DNA of 64,000 nt from Diphasiastrum complanatum (GCA_029204225.1 CM055097.1:50284997-50348996); one strand, 5' to 3'; counted from the first letter of the stretch, positions 9,454 through 20,690 are shown. Numbers and translations are program-made. The notes: a model not told the origin generated them from the letters alone.

Positions 9454-10449
9454 TTTACTTTTAATGCACTTAAGGTCATTAGGTCCAAAGACTAAAGAAC
9501 TAAGGAAAAATACATACATCTCATTACTTTGAGATAGATTACCTAAGGTAGAAGCTTGTTTTTTGACGCAATCACGTGCAAGGTGACCCTTGCCATTGCG
9601 CTTGAAGCACAGGTTCTTTTTACGAGCTTCAGATTTATCATTGTCACCTTGATGGTTTTTAAATTTTTTCTTGGTTTTCTTAGGATTGTTGGAATTGGGA
9701 TGTGTTTCACTAACAACTTCCCTATCCTTCCTGTTGAATTGAAAACCTTTTTTCTGCGCATTAGGCTGTTGAAGCCTAGGTGGCTTAGGTGTGTCATCAA
9801 AGTATTTTGTAGTCCTAATGGCATCTTCTAGGGTTTTTGGATGATTCCTACAAACATACACTTGATAATCTTTTGGTAACCCATCAAAGAGCATTTACAT
9901 TTGTACCTTAGGCGGCATGTCACTATAAAGTGGATTTAGGTACTCATAAAAATCTTGAATAAACTGTTCCAAACCTTTATTCATGGTTAGATGACTCAAC
10001 TTTTGAAAGTGTTCATAGTCATCTAAAAGTGGTAGAAAATAATCCCTAAAAGGCTTGCAAAAATCATCCCATGTACAAGGTTGATTGCCCTTTGCAACTA
10101 AGTCATCCCACCAAACTAAGGCTCTTCCTTCAAGGAACATGGTGACAGTGGATAACTTTTCAGATTCAGGAATTTGGTTCACGGAAAAGTATTTGTTACA
10201 AACATTTAGCCAATAATTTATCACTTGTAAGTTCCTATCTTTCTTCTCCCTCTTAAACACTTTTAAGGGAGGTGGAACTACATGCTTTTTTTGATTGGCT
10301 AACCTAGACTCTAAGTCTTGGTTTCTTTGATTAGTTTCAAGAAGCTGCTTATTAGGGACTTGAATTTGTTGGTATAAAAGTTCAAGAGCTTGTGCCACAT
10401 TGCATGGGTCTAATAGATCAAATGTTGGGTTTTCATTGGTTTGATCCAT
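9430..10449 (-). pseudogene. gag of element A (capsid plus degenerate zinc knuckle)
   Basis: The start MDQTNENPTFDL at 10449 is supported by the second copy at 16931, which starts identically. Residues 30-55 form a short coiled-coil-like stretch (LETNQRNQDLESRLANQ). A Retrotrans_gag capsid domain follows (FLEGRALVWWDDLVAKG, WDDFCKPFRDYF). A stop at about 9892 is followed in frame by MLFDGLPKDYQVYV and a basic tail. The zinc knuckle reads CFKRNGKGHLARDC, where the family would have Cys instead of Arg at the second position. The frame ends in FGPNDL, the lead-in to the missing protease. Packaging function is lost in this copy. Confidence 0.88.
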
Positions 10450-11350
10450 TGGGGTTGCTGGTGTGTTTTCCTATTATGCAAATATTACAACAACAAATGC
10501 TCAAATTAGAATGATAGAAATGCTTCAATTGTTACATCCAATGCAAATAAAAAACATTTACTTCTATTCATTCAATCTTATTGTTTGTAAGCTCAATCTA
10601 AGCCTACTATTTGCAAGCTCAATCCAAGCTTAAGAGGAAAACAACAACAAGCTAATTTGCCTTAATCAAAAGCAAAAATGAAAACCAAATCTTTATGTAA
10701 ACTTTAATTAACTAATACAAGCTAATGTTTACATAAAGTTCCCATTTCAATTCCAATTCCATTTGTCATTTCAAAAGCAACCAAAGTTTTCACATTTCTC
10801 ACTATTCTAGATCTCCAAATCCATGAAACTAGTGTCTAGAAATGGTAACTAATGAAGCTTTATAAAAACTTCAATTTTCAGATCTGATTTTCAGATTTTC
10901 AGATTTGAAAATAAGAATTTCAAAATGACAAAAAACAGAACTTCAAAACTTGTTTTATGCACAAAGTTACACTACCATTCCCTTCCTACATTGTCATTTT
11001 CATGAAACTAGGAGGTAGAAAGGTGTAACTAATGAAGTTAGAGTCAATTTTTTTGCAAAAAAAAATTTGTCTATGTAGAGGAAGACTTTCTCTAACCATC
11101 CCACAAATCTTTTTTCAGAACTTTAAAAAACCCAAAGCCCACTTTAAAACTTCTCTAACATGATAAAAAATCAGCCCCTAAACAATTCTATAGGCATCAC
11201 TACTCTCTTCCAAAGAGAACTAGCTTCATTGGATACTTCAACTACAAGCTTCCTACAACTAGAAAAGCATATAATCTTTCCCAAAACAAATTTAGTTGGT
11301 GATCTTAATAGAACTTGAAGAAAGTTAGTAAGGCTACCATCCTTTGTCTA
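10450..11350 (-). other. Untranslated leader of element A
   Basis: About 0.9 kb between the primer site and gag. It is AT-rich with no sustained reading frame on either strand. Its gag-proximal part (10450-10575) recurs at 16932-17060. Confidence 0.75.
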
Positions 11351-11362
11351 GCTCTGATACCA
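11351..11362 (-). promoter_or_regulatory. Primer-binding site of element A (tRNA-iMet)
   Basis: The minus strand reads TGGTATCAGAGC one base inside LTR L3. This is the complement of the 3' end of plant initiator tRNA-Met and the usual primer for minus-strand DNA synthesis in plant LTR elements. Confidence 0.92.
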
Positions 11363-11363
11363 C

Positions 11364-12428
11364 TTTTACAAGTAGAGGTGAGGGAGTCATCCAAATCCAA
11401 GGTAGAGCCTCCAAATGTCCTCCAAGCTTCAAGATGCTCCCCAACTCCGAGCTATGATGCCTCCACCTGCAAGTAAGGATCTGCAAGCCTCCAAGGATCT
11501 CTCCTTCACTTGTGTCCCTACTCTTTAAACACAAAGATAGATAACAAGTTGGCCTCAAGTATTCACCACCCAACCATAGCTAGATCCAAGCTCCAAGCAA
11601 GACCTATCTAGCACCCCTTTGCTAACCATAAACAAATCACAAGCATACCACAACACCTCATAGCATACTCAAGATCCAAAACCTACTTATGTCTCATACC
11701 ATAAGCAAGATCCAAATCTTAAGCATACTACCACAAAAAAGCACTCTACACACTAGTAGCAACACTAGAGCATAAGCAATGCAAACAAGAGAGATTGCCC
11801 CCTCCCAATGGGCGCCCTACTGCCCTCATATAGATGTCCCATGAACCCCTCCAATGCACTATGGATTTTCATGCTCATCCAATGAGAGAGAGAGAAAGAG
11901 AAGCCTAGGGGAGTTAAAGAATCTGCAAGAGCCTCCATAGGCTTATGGAAGGTCAAGAGACTCCTTCCATAACCTATGACTCTTTAAATGCCTTTCTTGT
12001 GGGAGTTGGAAACTCAATGGACACTTTAGAAGGGCGCCCTCCTACTAGGTCCCATTGCCCATGTTGTGCATGTATACTTTGGTCCTAGACCAATAAACTG
12101 ATATGGTTCAAGGTTGAGGCCCAAAGCTTAGAAAAATAATCATCCAATGACTTTCTAACCCCTCTCTAGGTTCCATACCTCCATCCAAGGCATAGGCACC
12201 TACCTGTCCTTAACCAAGGACATTAGTACCTTAATCTAAGACACCTACCCTTAATACTAAGAGTACCCCTTGTCCAAGGGTCACGTGACTCCATTACCTT
12301 CGACTAAGTTGTCTGCCCTTCTCCAAGGGCACATACCCGTAATCCTAAGGGTACCTTGCCATTTAGCCCCCAATACTAAATGGACTATTAGGGGTCTAAA
12401 GTACTACTAGTTACATAGGTATGTAACA
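11364..12428 (-). repeat. LTR L3 of family A, shared by two tandem units
   Basis: Full-length LTR of about 1065 bp. On the minus strand it starts TGTTACATACC at 12428 and ends TGTAAAA next to the primer site, where TGTAACA would be expected from the inverted start. It has a TATA-like CTATATGAGG (about 11826-11836) and a GA run (11882-11900). It serves as 5' LTR for the unit to its left and as 3' LTR for the integrase fragment to its right, since a polypurine tract precedes it at 12429-12448. Confidence 0.9.
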
Positions 12429-13515
12429 TTCCTTCCCCCTAAACTTAAATTTTTCCTTGTAGGGAGAAATTTGGAAAATTCTTCTAGAAATCATCCTCCG
12501 TTTCTTAGGTATCCTCCTCTTCTGATTTGTCCCTCCACCTGACTAAAAATTCCCGAAGCAGTCTACTCCGCAGAGTCCTCTGTTGGCTATTAACAATCGC
12601 CTCAGGTTTAGGTGGTCCACTCATGGACTCATCACAAAGAAGTTCCACTAGATCTTCCACAGGGACTTGGGTCTCCCCAACCCCCAACGAGGGTTTCAAC
12701 TAACTAACGTGGAAAACATGATGAATTTCAACGTTAGCTGAAAGTTCTAGTTTGTATGCAACCTTGTTTATTATTTGCATAACCTTAAAAGGACCGCAAT
12801 ACCTAGGCGCCAACTTTGCACACTTAATAGTTTTCAAGCCCCTAGAGTGACTAGGGACTTTCAAAAACACCCAGTCGTTGACCATAAATATCTTGTGCTT
12901 CCGAGATAGATCAGCATAGTGGCTTGCCCTGTCCTGGGCACTTCTTATGCTATCTTTAACCAGCTGTAACATTGTTTGCATCCACAAGGAAATCAACTGC
13001 GACTTGCACCCGTAGGTTTTTCATGCCAACACCAATTGGTGATCAAGGTTGAAAACCATACATAAGCATCAAAGGGCTAAATTTGGTCGTTGAATGTTTT
13101 GCACTGTTATATGTAAATTCCATCAGTGGAAGGTATTGTTCCCAATTAGACTGCCAATGGCCCACATATGCTTGAAGTATATCCTCCATCATCTGATCGT
13201 TCCTTTCCGTTTGACTTTTTAACTTTTCAAATACTGCTTGCCAGAAATTTCCAATGAATTTTGGGTCACGGTCACTGACAATATCACAAGGCAGCCCGTA
13301 CAGTCAAAAAAGCTTCTCAACAAACAGTTGAGCTAGTTTTGAAGCTTTAACAGTAGATTTCATTGGGATAAATTGAGCAAACTTCGTAAGTCTGTCAACA
13401 ATGACCTAAACCGAATCGTGGGCCTTCCCTGTATGTGGAAGCCCGACCACAAAATCCATAGATATAATTTTTCACTTTCTGGTAGGAATATCTAAAGGAT
13501 GTAATAGGCCACTAG
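12429..13515 (-). pseudogene. Family A integrase-chromodomain remnant (Int3)
   Basis: From 13515 leftward: MDFVVGLPHTGK-like core start with mutations (about 13460-13420), FIPMKSTVKASKLAQLFVEKLF, CDIVSDRDPKFIGNFWQAVF (second Asp present, about 13280-13230), a deletion of about 14 codons, then QTERNDQMMEDILQAYV (the catalytic Glu is visible). Next come [29 protein letters not shown], and the open piece 12700-12996 with [11 protein letters not shown] and IHHVFHVS. The chromodomain-like SRLLREFLVRWRDKSEEEDT is at about 12560-12505. This copy keeps more of the DDE core than Int1 or Int2 but is cut off at 13515 before the zinc domain. Confidence 0.87.
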
Positions 13516-14592
13516 GTAGATATTCATGCATGAGATGTGACAAATGTCACATAGAATCTAGTCTTCACTTTAGATGTCATAAAAAAATGGATGGATGTGG
13601 TTCTACCTCGAGCTACCTCAAACTCCATAAATATGTGTAGCTCTCCTCAACCAAAGCTTTGTAGCTATCTCATGCCATTTTGGATCCACACAATTTTTGC
13701 TTGTTATCTCTCTATCTTTCTCTCTCTAACTCATGTTGAGCTAATGCCAATACACTAATCTCTTGTACTTTTGCTCATTTTTATTTATTGCTATCATTCT
13801 ATGATGCTTATCATGCTAGATAGTGGTGTTATAGCTTGATAAAAAGCTTATGATGTGTACTTTTCATAGAAATTGAAATCAAATCAATCTGATGTGTCTA
13901 TCAAGAGTTATAAGCTCTTAAAGAGGATATGGATAGGTCCGAAATCCAAGTGACTGCATTTTGATTTGATTCAACCTTGCTTTGTTCTGAGTCCATTGTT
14001 TTGAGCATCCTACACAAGAAACTGAAGATCAAGACTAAGTTTGAAATAATTGAATACTCTTTGAGCCTTTTGAGAGTCAATAGTGTTTTCTTATGAAGCA
14101 TTTCACACATGCCAAAAGTAGGATTCAAACTTGCCACAGTGTCTCAATCCACTTTTTGTGTTTGATCTAGATAATCTTGTCTTGTGGAATATTTGAGAAC
14201 CATCAACACTGTTTTAGTAATATTGGGATAATTTCTTGATTTTAGAATGAATTAATTTTTCTCTCTATTTTCTCTACTACATGCTTGTGTTCTCGAACTT
14301 AAGTTCGAGCAAAGGAGCTTGTGTTCGAAGTTATGTTCGAGCATATGTCTTTTTCAATTTTGTGCAATTGAAATTAATTTTGAGCATGGAACCTCATAAA
14401 AGAAAAGAATGGGATTGGGATTGTCCCAAAATTACTAAAACAATGTTCATCTCAAATACAGTTGCAAGTGTTTCACATAGGAAGGTAGTACATCCTTGAA
14501 AATACCTATAGTGAAAGAGAGCAGCAACATTAAGTCTGATTGGAACAAGCTCAAACATATTGTAGTCCAATAACTAAGAAGTCTTCATCTAA
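13516..14592 (+). other. Noncoding stretch upstream of copia C2, possible LTR/leader
   Basis: No coding similarity is seen on either strand. It may contain the 5' LTR and leader of C2: there is a TATA-like CCATAAATATG (about 13623-13633) followed by pyrimidine-rich sequence. However, neither LTR ends nor an intact tRNA primer site could be recognised. A perfect inverted repeat TGTGACA-AA-TGTCACA lies at 13536-13551. Confidence 0.4.
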
Positions 14593-15543
14593 ATGGCACC
14601 TTTAGGAGGATACCTTCTAGAAGCAAATGAAAGACTGAATACTTCTAATTACTCAATTTGGATGTTCAGAATGGAGTCTATTTTGATACTCCTGGATGTT
14701 ATGGACATTGTGCTTGGTGTTGAGGAGGAGCCTCAAGCACAGGCTGAAATTCCTAAGTATAGGAAGAGAGCTAGAATCGCTCTACATTTCATTAAGATGA
14801 ATGTATTTAATAAAATTTTGAGAGAAATAGGATCTTGCACTACATCCAAAGATGCTTGGGATGCACTTAAGTCCATCTATGAAGCAAAGAATACTTCTAG
14901 AATACTCACTCTTAGGAATCAGATCTTCCAAAGTTTCCAAAGAAGTGAGGAGAGTGCATCAAACTATGTTCTGAGAGTTAAAGATTTGCATAGAGAGCTT
15001 TCTTGTGTTGGTATGACTAACCAAGATGAGCTAGTACAAGTCATTCTAAATGGCTTGAAAGATGACTATGATAATCTTGTTCAATCTTTTGACATTAAGG
15101 AGGAGTTGCCTGATCTAGAAACTCTCCAAGGAATTCTTATTTCTGAAGAAGCTAGACAAAGCTACAAACTTTCTAGGATGAACAAACTCGAACATGGTGG
15201 AAGTGACAAAGCCCTCTTTGTCAAGGACAAACATAAAGGAAGGAGTAAGAACCAGTTTTCTCAAGCATCCAACAAAGACAAAGCCAAAGATCGAGACAAA
15301 GATGGTGAAGAGGATGATTCATCTCATCCTTCTACTTCAAACACCAAGAAGAAAAAAGTGAAATGTTTCTTCTGTGGCAAGAAAGGGCAATATGCCTCAA
15401 ATTTCTTTAAGAAGAAAAACCAACTCAAGCAAGCAAATATCTCCAAAGAGATTGAAGAAGATTCTGTTGCAACTGATGGAGAAGGATCACTTATGGTGTC
15501 CAATTTTTCTTCATCATCTTTCAAAAAAGATGGAGCTTGGTAA
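14593..15543 (+). pseudogene. Copia gag (C2), nonsense-terminated before protease
   Basis: This frame of 316 codons starts MAPLGGYLLEANERL and has the copia capsid pattern: NYSIWMFRMESIL (residues about 20-32), the UBN2-like helices with DAWDALKSIYEAKN (about 88-101), and ILNGLKDDYDNLVQSF (about 150-165). A lysine- and acid-rich tail follows. The zinc knuckle at about residues 257-271 reads CFFCGKKGQYASNFF and has lost its His and last Cys, so RNA binding is doubtful. A TAA at 15541 separates gag from the protease motif IDSGASSHM, which follows immediately in the same frame. Relatives read through here as one polyprotein, so this is a disabling mutation. Confidence 0.88.
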
Positions 15544-16520
15544 ATAGATAGTGGAGCTTCTTCACATATGTGTTGTTCAAAGGAGTCTTTTGACTCAATT
15601 GTACCTTACAAAGGACTTAAGAGATCTATTTACACTTCTAATGATCTTGAATGCTCTATAGAAGGAATTGGAAACATTCCATTGAAACTTGCTTCTTCAA
15701 AAGTTCTTGCACTTTCTAATGTTCTTTTCATTCCAAAACTTACAATGAATTTGATTAGTGTGGAAAAGTTGCTTGATAATGGTTGTGATGTAAAGTTCAA
15801 CTCCAATACTTGCTTTATCAAGAAAAATGATGAGATCCTAGCTGATGGATCTAAATGTGGTGGGATTTTCAAGTTGAGTTCTTATGAGAATGCAAACCTT
15901 TGTCAAGTTGCTTTTTTATCTAAGGAGGAGTTGTGGCATCCTAACTTTAAATCTATCTCTTCTATGGTCAAGAAACTGAAGGCTATTGGCCTTCCAAAAT
16001 CTCTTTTCAAAGATTTCAAGCCTTGCGAGGCTTGTGCTATTGCAAAATCACATAGAAAGCCATATCATAAGTCTTTTATCAAGAATACTCATCCTTTGGA
16101 GCTTATACACTCGGATGTACATTTTTCTTCTTCCAAAAGTATTGGTGGTGCAACATGTTTTGTCACCTTTATTGATGACTTTACAAGATATACTTGGTTG
16201 TATCTACTTTCTTCAAAAGCTATGATATTTGATCACTTCCTAATCTTCAAAGCTTATGTTGAGAAACAATTTTCTTTCAAAGTTAAAGCTTTAAGATGTG
16301 ATGGAGGAGGTGAATACATCTCCAACAAGTTTCATGAATATTGTGAAGGTGAAGGAATAAAGAGAGAGTTTTCTTGTGCTTATTTTCCATCTCAAAATGG
16401 AGTTGCTGAAAGGAAAAATAGATCTCTATGTGAATGTGCTAAAGCAATCCGAGTTGAAGCTTCTTTGCCTATTGAATATTGGAGTGAAGCTATCAATTGT
16501 GCAAACTATTTGTGCAATAG
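15544..16520 (+). pseudogene. Copia protease and integrase (C2), truncated
   Basis: IDSGASSHM opens the aspartic protease at 15550, followed by the GAG-pre-integrase region (LSNVLFIPKLTMNLISVEKL). The integrase zinc domain is shortened: ELWHPNFKS lacks the residues carrying the second His of HHCC, while CEACAIAKSHRKP supplies the cysteines. All three catalytic acids are visible: HSDVHFS (about 16110), RCDGGGEY (about 16295), NGVAERKNR (about 16400). The frame ends at 16548 just after sequence that stops matching copia at about 16520. Integrase C-terminus and RT are missing. Confidence 0.88.
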
Positions 16521-16690
16521 ATTATCTCACAGTTTCACTTTCTTTTGACAATGACTCATTTCATATTAGTGTCTTTTTGCATTATGGAGATGGTGTATTG
16601 TGCGGTAATGTAGAAGTTTGCAAGAAACTTCTCGTTTGAGCACCAGGTTGAGCGGTTGGGTGCTATGGTGCTCGTGTTGTGTTGTTATGA

Positions 16691-17060
16691 GCCAAGAATT
16701 TACCACTTGTAAGTTCCTATCTTTCTTCTCCCTCTTAAACACTTTTACGGGAGGTGGAACTACATGCTTCTTCTGATTGGCTAACCTAGACTCTAAGTCT
16801 TGGTTTCTTTGATTAGTTTCAAGAAGCTGCTTATTAGTGGCTTGAATTTGTTGGTATAAAAGTTCAAGAGCTTGTGCCACATTGGATGGGTTTGATAGAT
16901 CAAATGTTGGATTTTCATTGGTTTGATCCATTGGAGTTGCTTGTGTGTTTTCCTATTATGCAAATACAACAATAAGTGCTCAAATTAGAATGATAAAAAT
17001 GCTTCAATTGTTACATCCAATGCAAATAAAAAGCATTTACTTCTATTCATTCAATCATCA
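16691..17060 (-). pseudogene. Family A gag 5' end and leader scrap
   Basis: A near copy of 10215-10575. The open frame starts MDQTNENPTFDLSNPSN at 16931 and stays gag-like to about 16695 (KREKKDRNLQVVNSW), after which unrelated sequence follows. The leader part is 16932-17060. Differences from the copy in element A are few, so it is a fairly recent relocated fragment. Confidence 0.87.
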
Positions 17061-17074
17061 TTTTGGGAGTTCAA

Positions 17075-17477
17075 ACATCCTCATTTGTTAATCACTCTTG
17101 CTTATGCTATTGTTGTGGTTTGCTTGTTATTTCCATTTCCCACGCTTTTTGTTTATGCTAGTTAAGGTTTTTACATAAGCAATGAAATTGAGCATTTGAG
17201 CTAACCTCCATCTCATCTCTCTCTCTTTCCCTCTTCTCCTTCTCCTTCTCCTTTCCCTCTTTCTCTTCTATTCTATCATTTCTCTTCACCAACAATCATG
17301 ATGAAGTTAGTTAGGGGAGTAGAGTTAGTGTGAGTAGAGTTAGGGGAGGTAGAATTAGACAAAAAGTAGAGAACTAACTAAAAGTAGCATCTATGAATAG
17401 TTAGGTGCCTATCCAATGAACAAACCCTTGTTGACAGGCGGGAGGGCTATTACAACGTCGGATCGAAGACCCTACAG
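17075..17477 (+). repeat. 3' half of an LTR of family LTR1
   Basis: Similar to 40740-41090: GCATTTGAGCTAACCTCCA, a long CT-rich run, GAGTAGAGTTA repeats, CTTGTTGACAGGCGGGAGGG and the end GACCCTACA. The 5' half is absent. Confidence 0.8.
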
Positions 17478-17498
17478 TTAGACATAGATAGAAAAAAA

Positions 17499-18319
17499 TG
17501 TGTGGCTTGTATACTACACTGAAATCTCGAACAACACAGAGTGTTACAGCCAGAATGAAGGCATAAGTTGGATGTTCAATAAATTTTGTTCTAACGAATT
17601 AGTTTGCATCATGGAGCATCCTGGATTGATGCAAGCTAGAGATGTATTTATAGAATGCATCCTTGTAATTACAAGAATTGGTTAACTAATCATATATTAC
17701 AAGACTAGTTTGACTTTAGCTATGTACTTTGTTGTACTTGAGAGATATTTAAAGTACAACGCTATTTGTACATGAGTCAGGTGACTCGAAATCATTGACG
17801 TGAATGAGTTTGTCGCATATTTTTCAGAAGTAGCTAGAAATGTTCCTCATTGAAATAGACACACTTAGTATTCTTCGCATTCAAAAAACATTTGTTAAAG
17901 TAGACTGAACTGTGTTAATTTGAAAAAATGCAAATTGTGCGACAATCAGTTCATTTCTACAAACTATTGCAAAGATAGTGTATTTCTGCAGACTGCTAGA
18001 AAACTTTGATTTGTTGACGTCGTTGAAGATGGGCAGGTCTTCAATGATCTGCAAATAACTTGACTTGACATTAGAATGTGAAAAGAATAGGATTGGTTAT
18101 CCTTTAGTCTTTATCCATAGATGAAGATTAGCGACATAGTTGTCTTTTGAATAGTTCGGCTGTCTGAATTTTGTGATTCTTACAGGTATCAGATGAGTAG
18201 ATATGGAACGAAAGGAGGTTGCATCTGACCCTAGATCAGTGATCAATAAATGTGCAGGAAGAATTTTGAAATAGAAAATAATATCACCAAGGAGAAGACT
18301 GTGAGCTTAATTCCCAACA
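17499..18319 (-). repeat. Putative 3' LTR of copia C3
   Basis: Starts on the minus strand with TGTTGGGAATTAAGC at 18319, right behind the end of RNase H and a short purine run (AAGAGAAC). It ends CAAGCCACACA at 17499. A TATA box TCTATAAATACATC is present at 17641-17654 on the minus strand. Only one LTR of the pair is in the window, so the limits rest on TG...CA and context. Confidence 0.65.
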
Positions 18320-18830
18320 GTTCTCTTAAGGTCATGATTGCTTGGTGTCTTCATCAAATTTAGCATAGTGAAAAATTTATGATGCTTGATCCTAGGAAGA
18401 GCTTTGGTGAAAATGTCTGCAACAATTTCTGTTGTGGAGCAGTATTGAAAACTTACTTGTCTTGAGAAGACCTTTTTCCAAATGTAATGGTATTAGATTT
18501 CAATGTGCTTAGACTTGCCATGAAATTTGGGATTCAAAGATAGTGAAATACAGCTCAAATTGTCACACAAAATGGTAATAGGCTGAAACTGAGTGTGATG
18601 TGAGTCATGGAGTAATAACTTGATCCATATAGCTTTTTTTGAAGCTTGACATGTTGTGATGTACTCTGCTTGGTTGAAGAAAATGCCACTGATTTATGCT
18701 TTCTTGAATTCCACAAAATTGGTCCTCCTACTAGAAAGAAACAGAACCCAGAAGTGGATTTTTTGGTTGGGGCATTTCCTCTCCATCTGAGTCGGAGTAG
18801 CCTTAAAGAACCATTGGGTTAATCACACAT
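18320..18830 (-). pseudogene. Copia RNase H (C3), broken
   Basis: The C-terminal end of RNase H is readable on the minus strand (IVADIFTKALPRIKHHKFF, about 18420-18365), followed by a short tail and the LTR. Upstream parts up to 18830 are in changing frames with several stops. Confidence 0.8.
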
Positions 18831-19800
18831 TTCCATCATAGCATAAAACATGATCTAAACTTCCTTGAATGTATTTCATCACTCTCTTTAATGCTTTCCA
18901 ATGTAAGATCCTACGATTAGACATGTATTGACTTAATGTGCTAACAATGTATGCTAAATCTGGTCTGGTGCACAGCATGGCATAGATTAAAAATTCTATA
19001 AGTGAATGATAAGGGTACTTCGCTAAGTTGAGTACTTCGCTTTTGATATCAGCACAAGAAGGTTTACTCAATACTATACTTGGGTCCATTTGTGTATCAA
19101 TCGGTTTACAATCAGTCATATGAAATTTTTCTAGAACACTCTCTAGATATTTCTGCTGGCTAAGATAAATTTTCTTTTGTAATCTATTTCTAGTAATGTG
19201 AATTTCTAATAAAGAATGAATAGTGTCTAGATCAGTCATGTCAAATTCCTTTGACAGATCACTCTTAATAGTGTGCAGTAAGATTGTGTCGTTAGACAAA
19301 ATAAATGCATCATCTACATATAGAGCTATATGAACTGAATTGACACCTATATGCTTGGAATAAACATTACAGTCAGCTGAATTGTTTGCAAAACCCAATC
19401 AAACAAGATAAGCATTGATTCTTTCGAACCAAGCCCTTGTAGCCTTTTTCAAGCCATAGATAACTTTGTGCAGCTTGCCTACTTTGTGCTCTTGACCTTT
19501 GACTTAGAATCCTTCCAGAAGGTATATAGATTCTCTTTGATGTAACCATTGAGGAACGTTGTCTTGACATTCATCTGATGTATCTCGAGGTCTTTCACGA
19601 CTACTAACGTGATCGGAGTCCTGATTGACTACATTTTGACAATGGGACTAAAAATTTCTTGATAATCCACTTCTTGGACTTGAGTAAATCCTCTGCCCAC
19701 CAGCCGTGCTTTCCATTTTGCAATGGAACCATCAGAGTTGATCTTCTTCTTGAAGATCTACTTGTTGTTGATAACTCTCTTGTGCGTGGAGAAGTCGACT
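18823..19800 (-). pseudogene. Copia reverse transcriptase (C3), broken
   Basis: The N-terminal RT box is mutated (VNVKTTFLNGYIKENLY-like, about 19580-19530). The frame open from 19398 to 18823 carries the catalytic YVDDAFIL (about 19325-19300), MTDLDTIHSLLEI, LSQQKYLESVLEKF, CTRPDLAYIVSTLSQ and HWKALKRVMKYIQGS. The palm motif YVDD is intact, unlike in C1, but stops on the N-terminal side prevent a full product. Confidence 0.88.
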
Positions 19801-20690
19801 AGTGTCCAGGTCTAGTTCGCCAAAAGTGATTTGTACTTTCCATAGCTTCTTGTCACTTCACAACTTCCTTAGAGTTAATTGCTTTGGCTAGAGTCTCTGG
19901 ATGTTTTGATGAAGTCCAGAAATATTGAGGTGTATACCTCTCAAGAACCGTTCGTGTCCTTGAGGACCTTCGGACAATCAGTTGACCAAATTGTGATGGT
20001 GTTTTTTCTTGAAGTTGTCTAGATCTGTTCGGGCTAGCTTGGTCTGGTCTGGTGACAGGTACTGTCAGATGCTCGGCTTCTGTAGCTGTAGCTGCAGGTT
20101 CTGTAGAAGAAGAATCATGATTGAAAGATTCTGTGCTACATAAAATAGGATAAAATGACACAACATCATCTATCGATGGTTGTTTAAAGTCATAGAATGC
20201 ATCTTTTTTGAAGATTACATCCCTAGAAACAAATGCTACATTGGTGGATGGGTCATAAACTTTATAAGCTTTATGTTCATCAGGATAGCCAATGAAAATA
20301 CATTTATTTGACCTCTGGTCCAGTTTCTTCCTAAGCTGCTTAGGAACATGAACAAAACATATACAACCAAAGATTTTTAAATGGCTGACACTAGGCTTGT
20401 GTCCATGCCATACTTGATAAGGAGTTATGTTATTGACGACTTTAGTGTTGGATCTATTTTGTACATAGTAGGTTGTGGTAGTAGCTTCTACCCAAAATTT
20501 CACAGGTAAGTGTGATTGATGTAACATAGATCAGGCGGAGTTAAGAAGCATTCGATTCTTCCTTTCTGCAATTTCGTTTTGCTGAGGCATGTAGGAAGTT
20601 GCAAATTGTCTTTGAATGCCATGTTCAACTAGATGGTTGGTGTTCACTATTTCACTGAATCTGTAAACACATTCTTCTCTTTTTGCTGCT
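19801..20690 (-). pseudogene. Copia integrase C-terminal half (C3)
   Basis: The right end still shows IQRQFATSYMPQQNEIAERKNR (catalytic Glu region, about 20625-20560). After a stop, the open frame 20527-19853 gives LPVKFWVEATTTTYYVQNRS, ITPYQVWHGHKPSVSHLKIFG, the typical SNKCIFIGYPDEHKAYKVYDP and VSRDVIFKKDAFYDF. This is the copia integrase C-terminal domain leading to RT. The zinc domain and the first two catalytic acids lie beyond the break at about 20690. Confidence 0.87.

Larger units (their letters stand above)
5563..12428 (-). mobile_element. Ty3/gypsy chromovirus A, near-complete unit with nested solo LTR
   Basis: Minus-strand order from the right: LTR L3 (11364-12428), tRNA-Met primer site (11351-11362), leader, gag (10449-9430), RT (9488-8934), a solo LTR of another family (8192-8928), the rest of RT and RNase H (8186-7471), integrase (7458-7003), chromodomain (about 6700-6520), polypurine tract (6506-6525) and LTR L2 (5563-6505). 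The unit is about 6.1 kb without the nested LTR. A deletion removes the protease and N-terminal RT (about 9453), and another removes most of the integrase core. L3 is itself preceded by a polypurine tract and integrase of a further copy (12429-13515), so this is one unit of a tandem array. Confidence 0.9.
13516..16548 (+). mobile_element. Ty1/copia remnant C2 (gag-protease-integrase, 3' truncated)
   Basis: Plus-strand order is gag (14593-15543), protease start, pre-integrase and integrase (15544-16520). The frame breaks off within the integrase after YLCNRLSHS, so RT, RNase H and the 3' LTR are absent. Only one nonsense codon, a degenerate knuckle and a small integrase deletion damage what remains. 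Confidence 0.88.
17499..20690 (-). mobile_element. Ty1/copia remnant C3 with 3' LTR
   Basis: Minus strand from the right: integrase C-terminal half, RT with YVDD, RNase H ending in ADIFTKAL, then an LTR. The integrase is cut at about 20690, and the protease, gag and 5' LTR are missing. It is unrelated at sequence level to C1 and C2. Confidence 0.88.
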
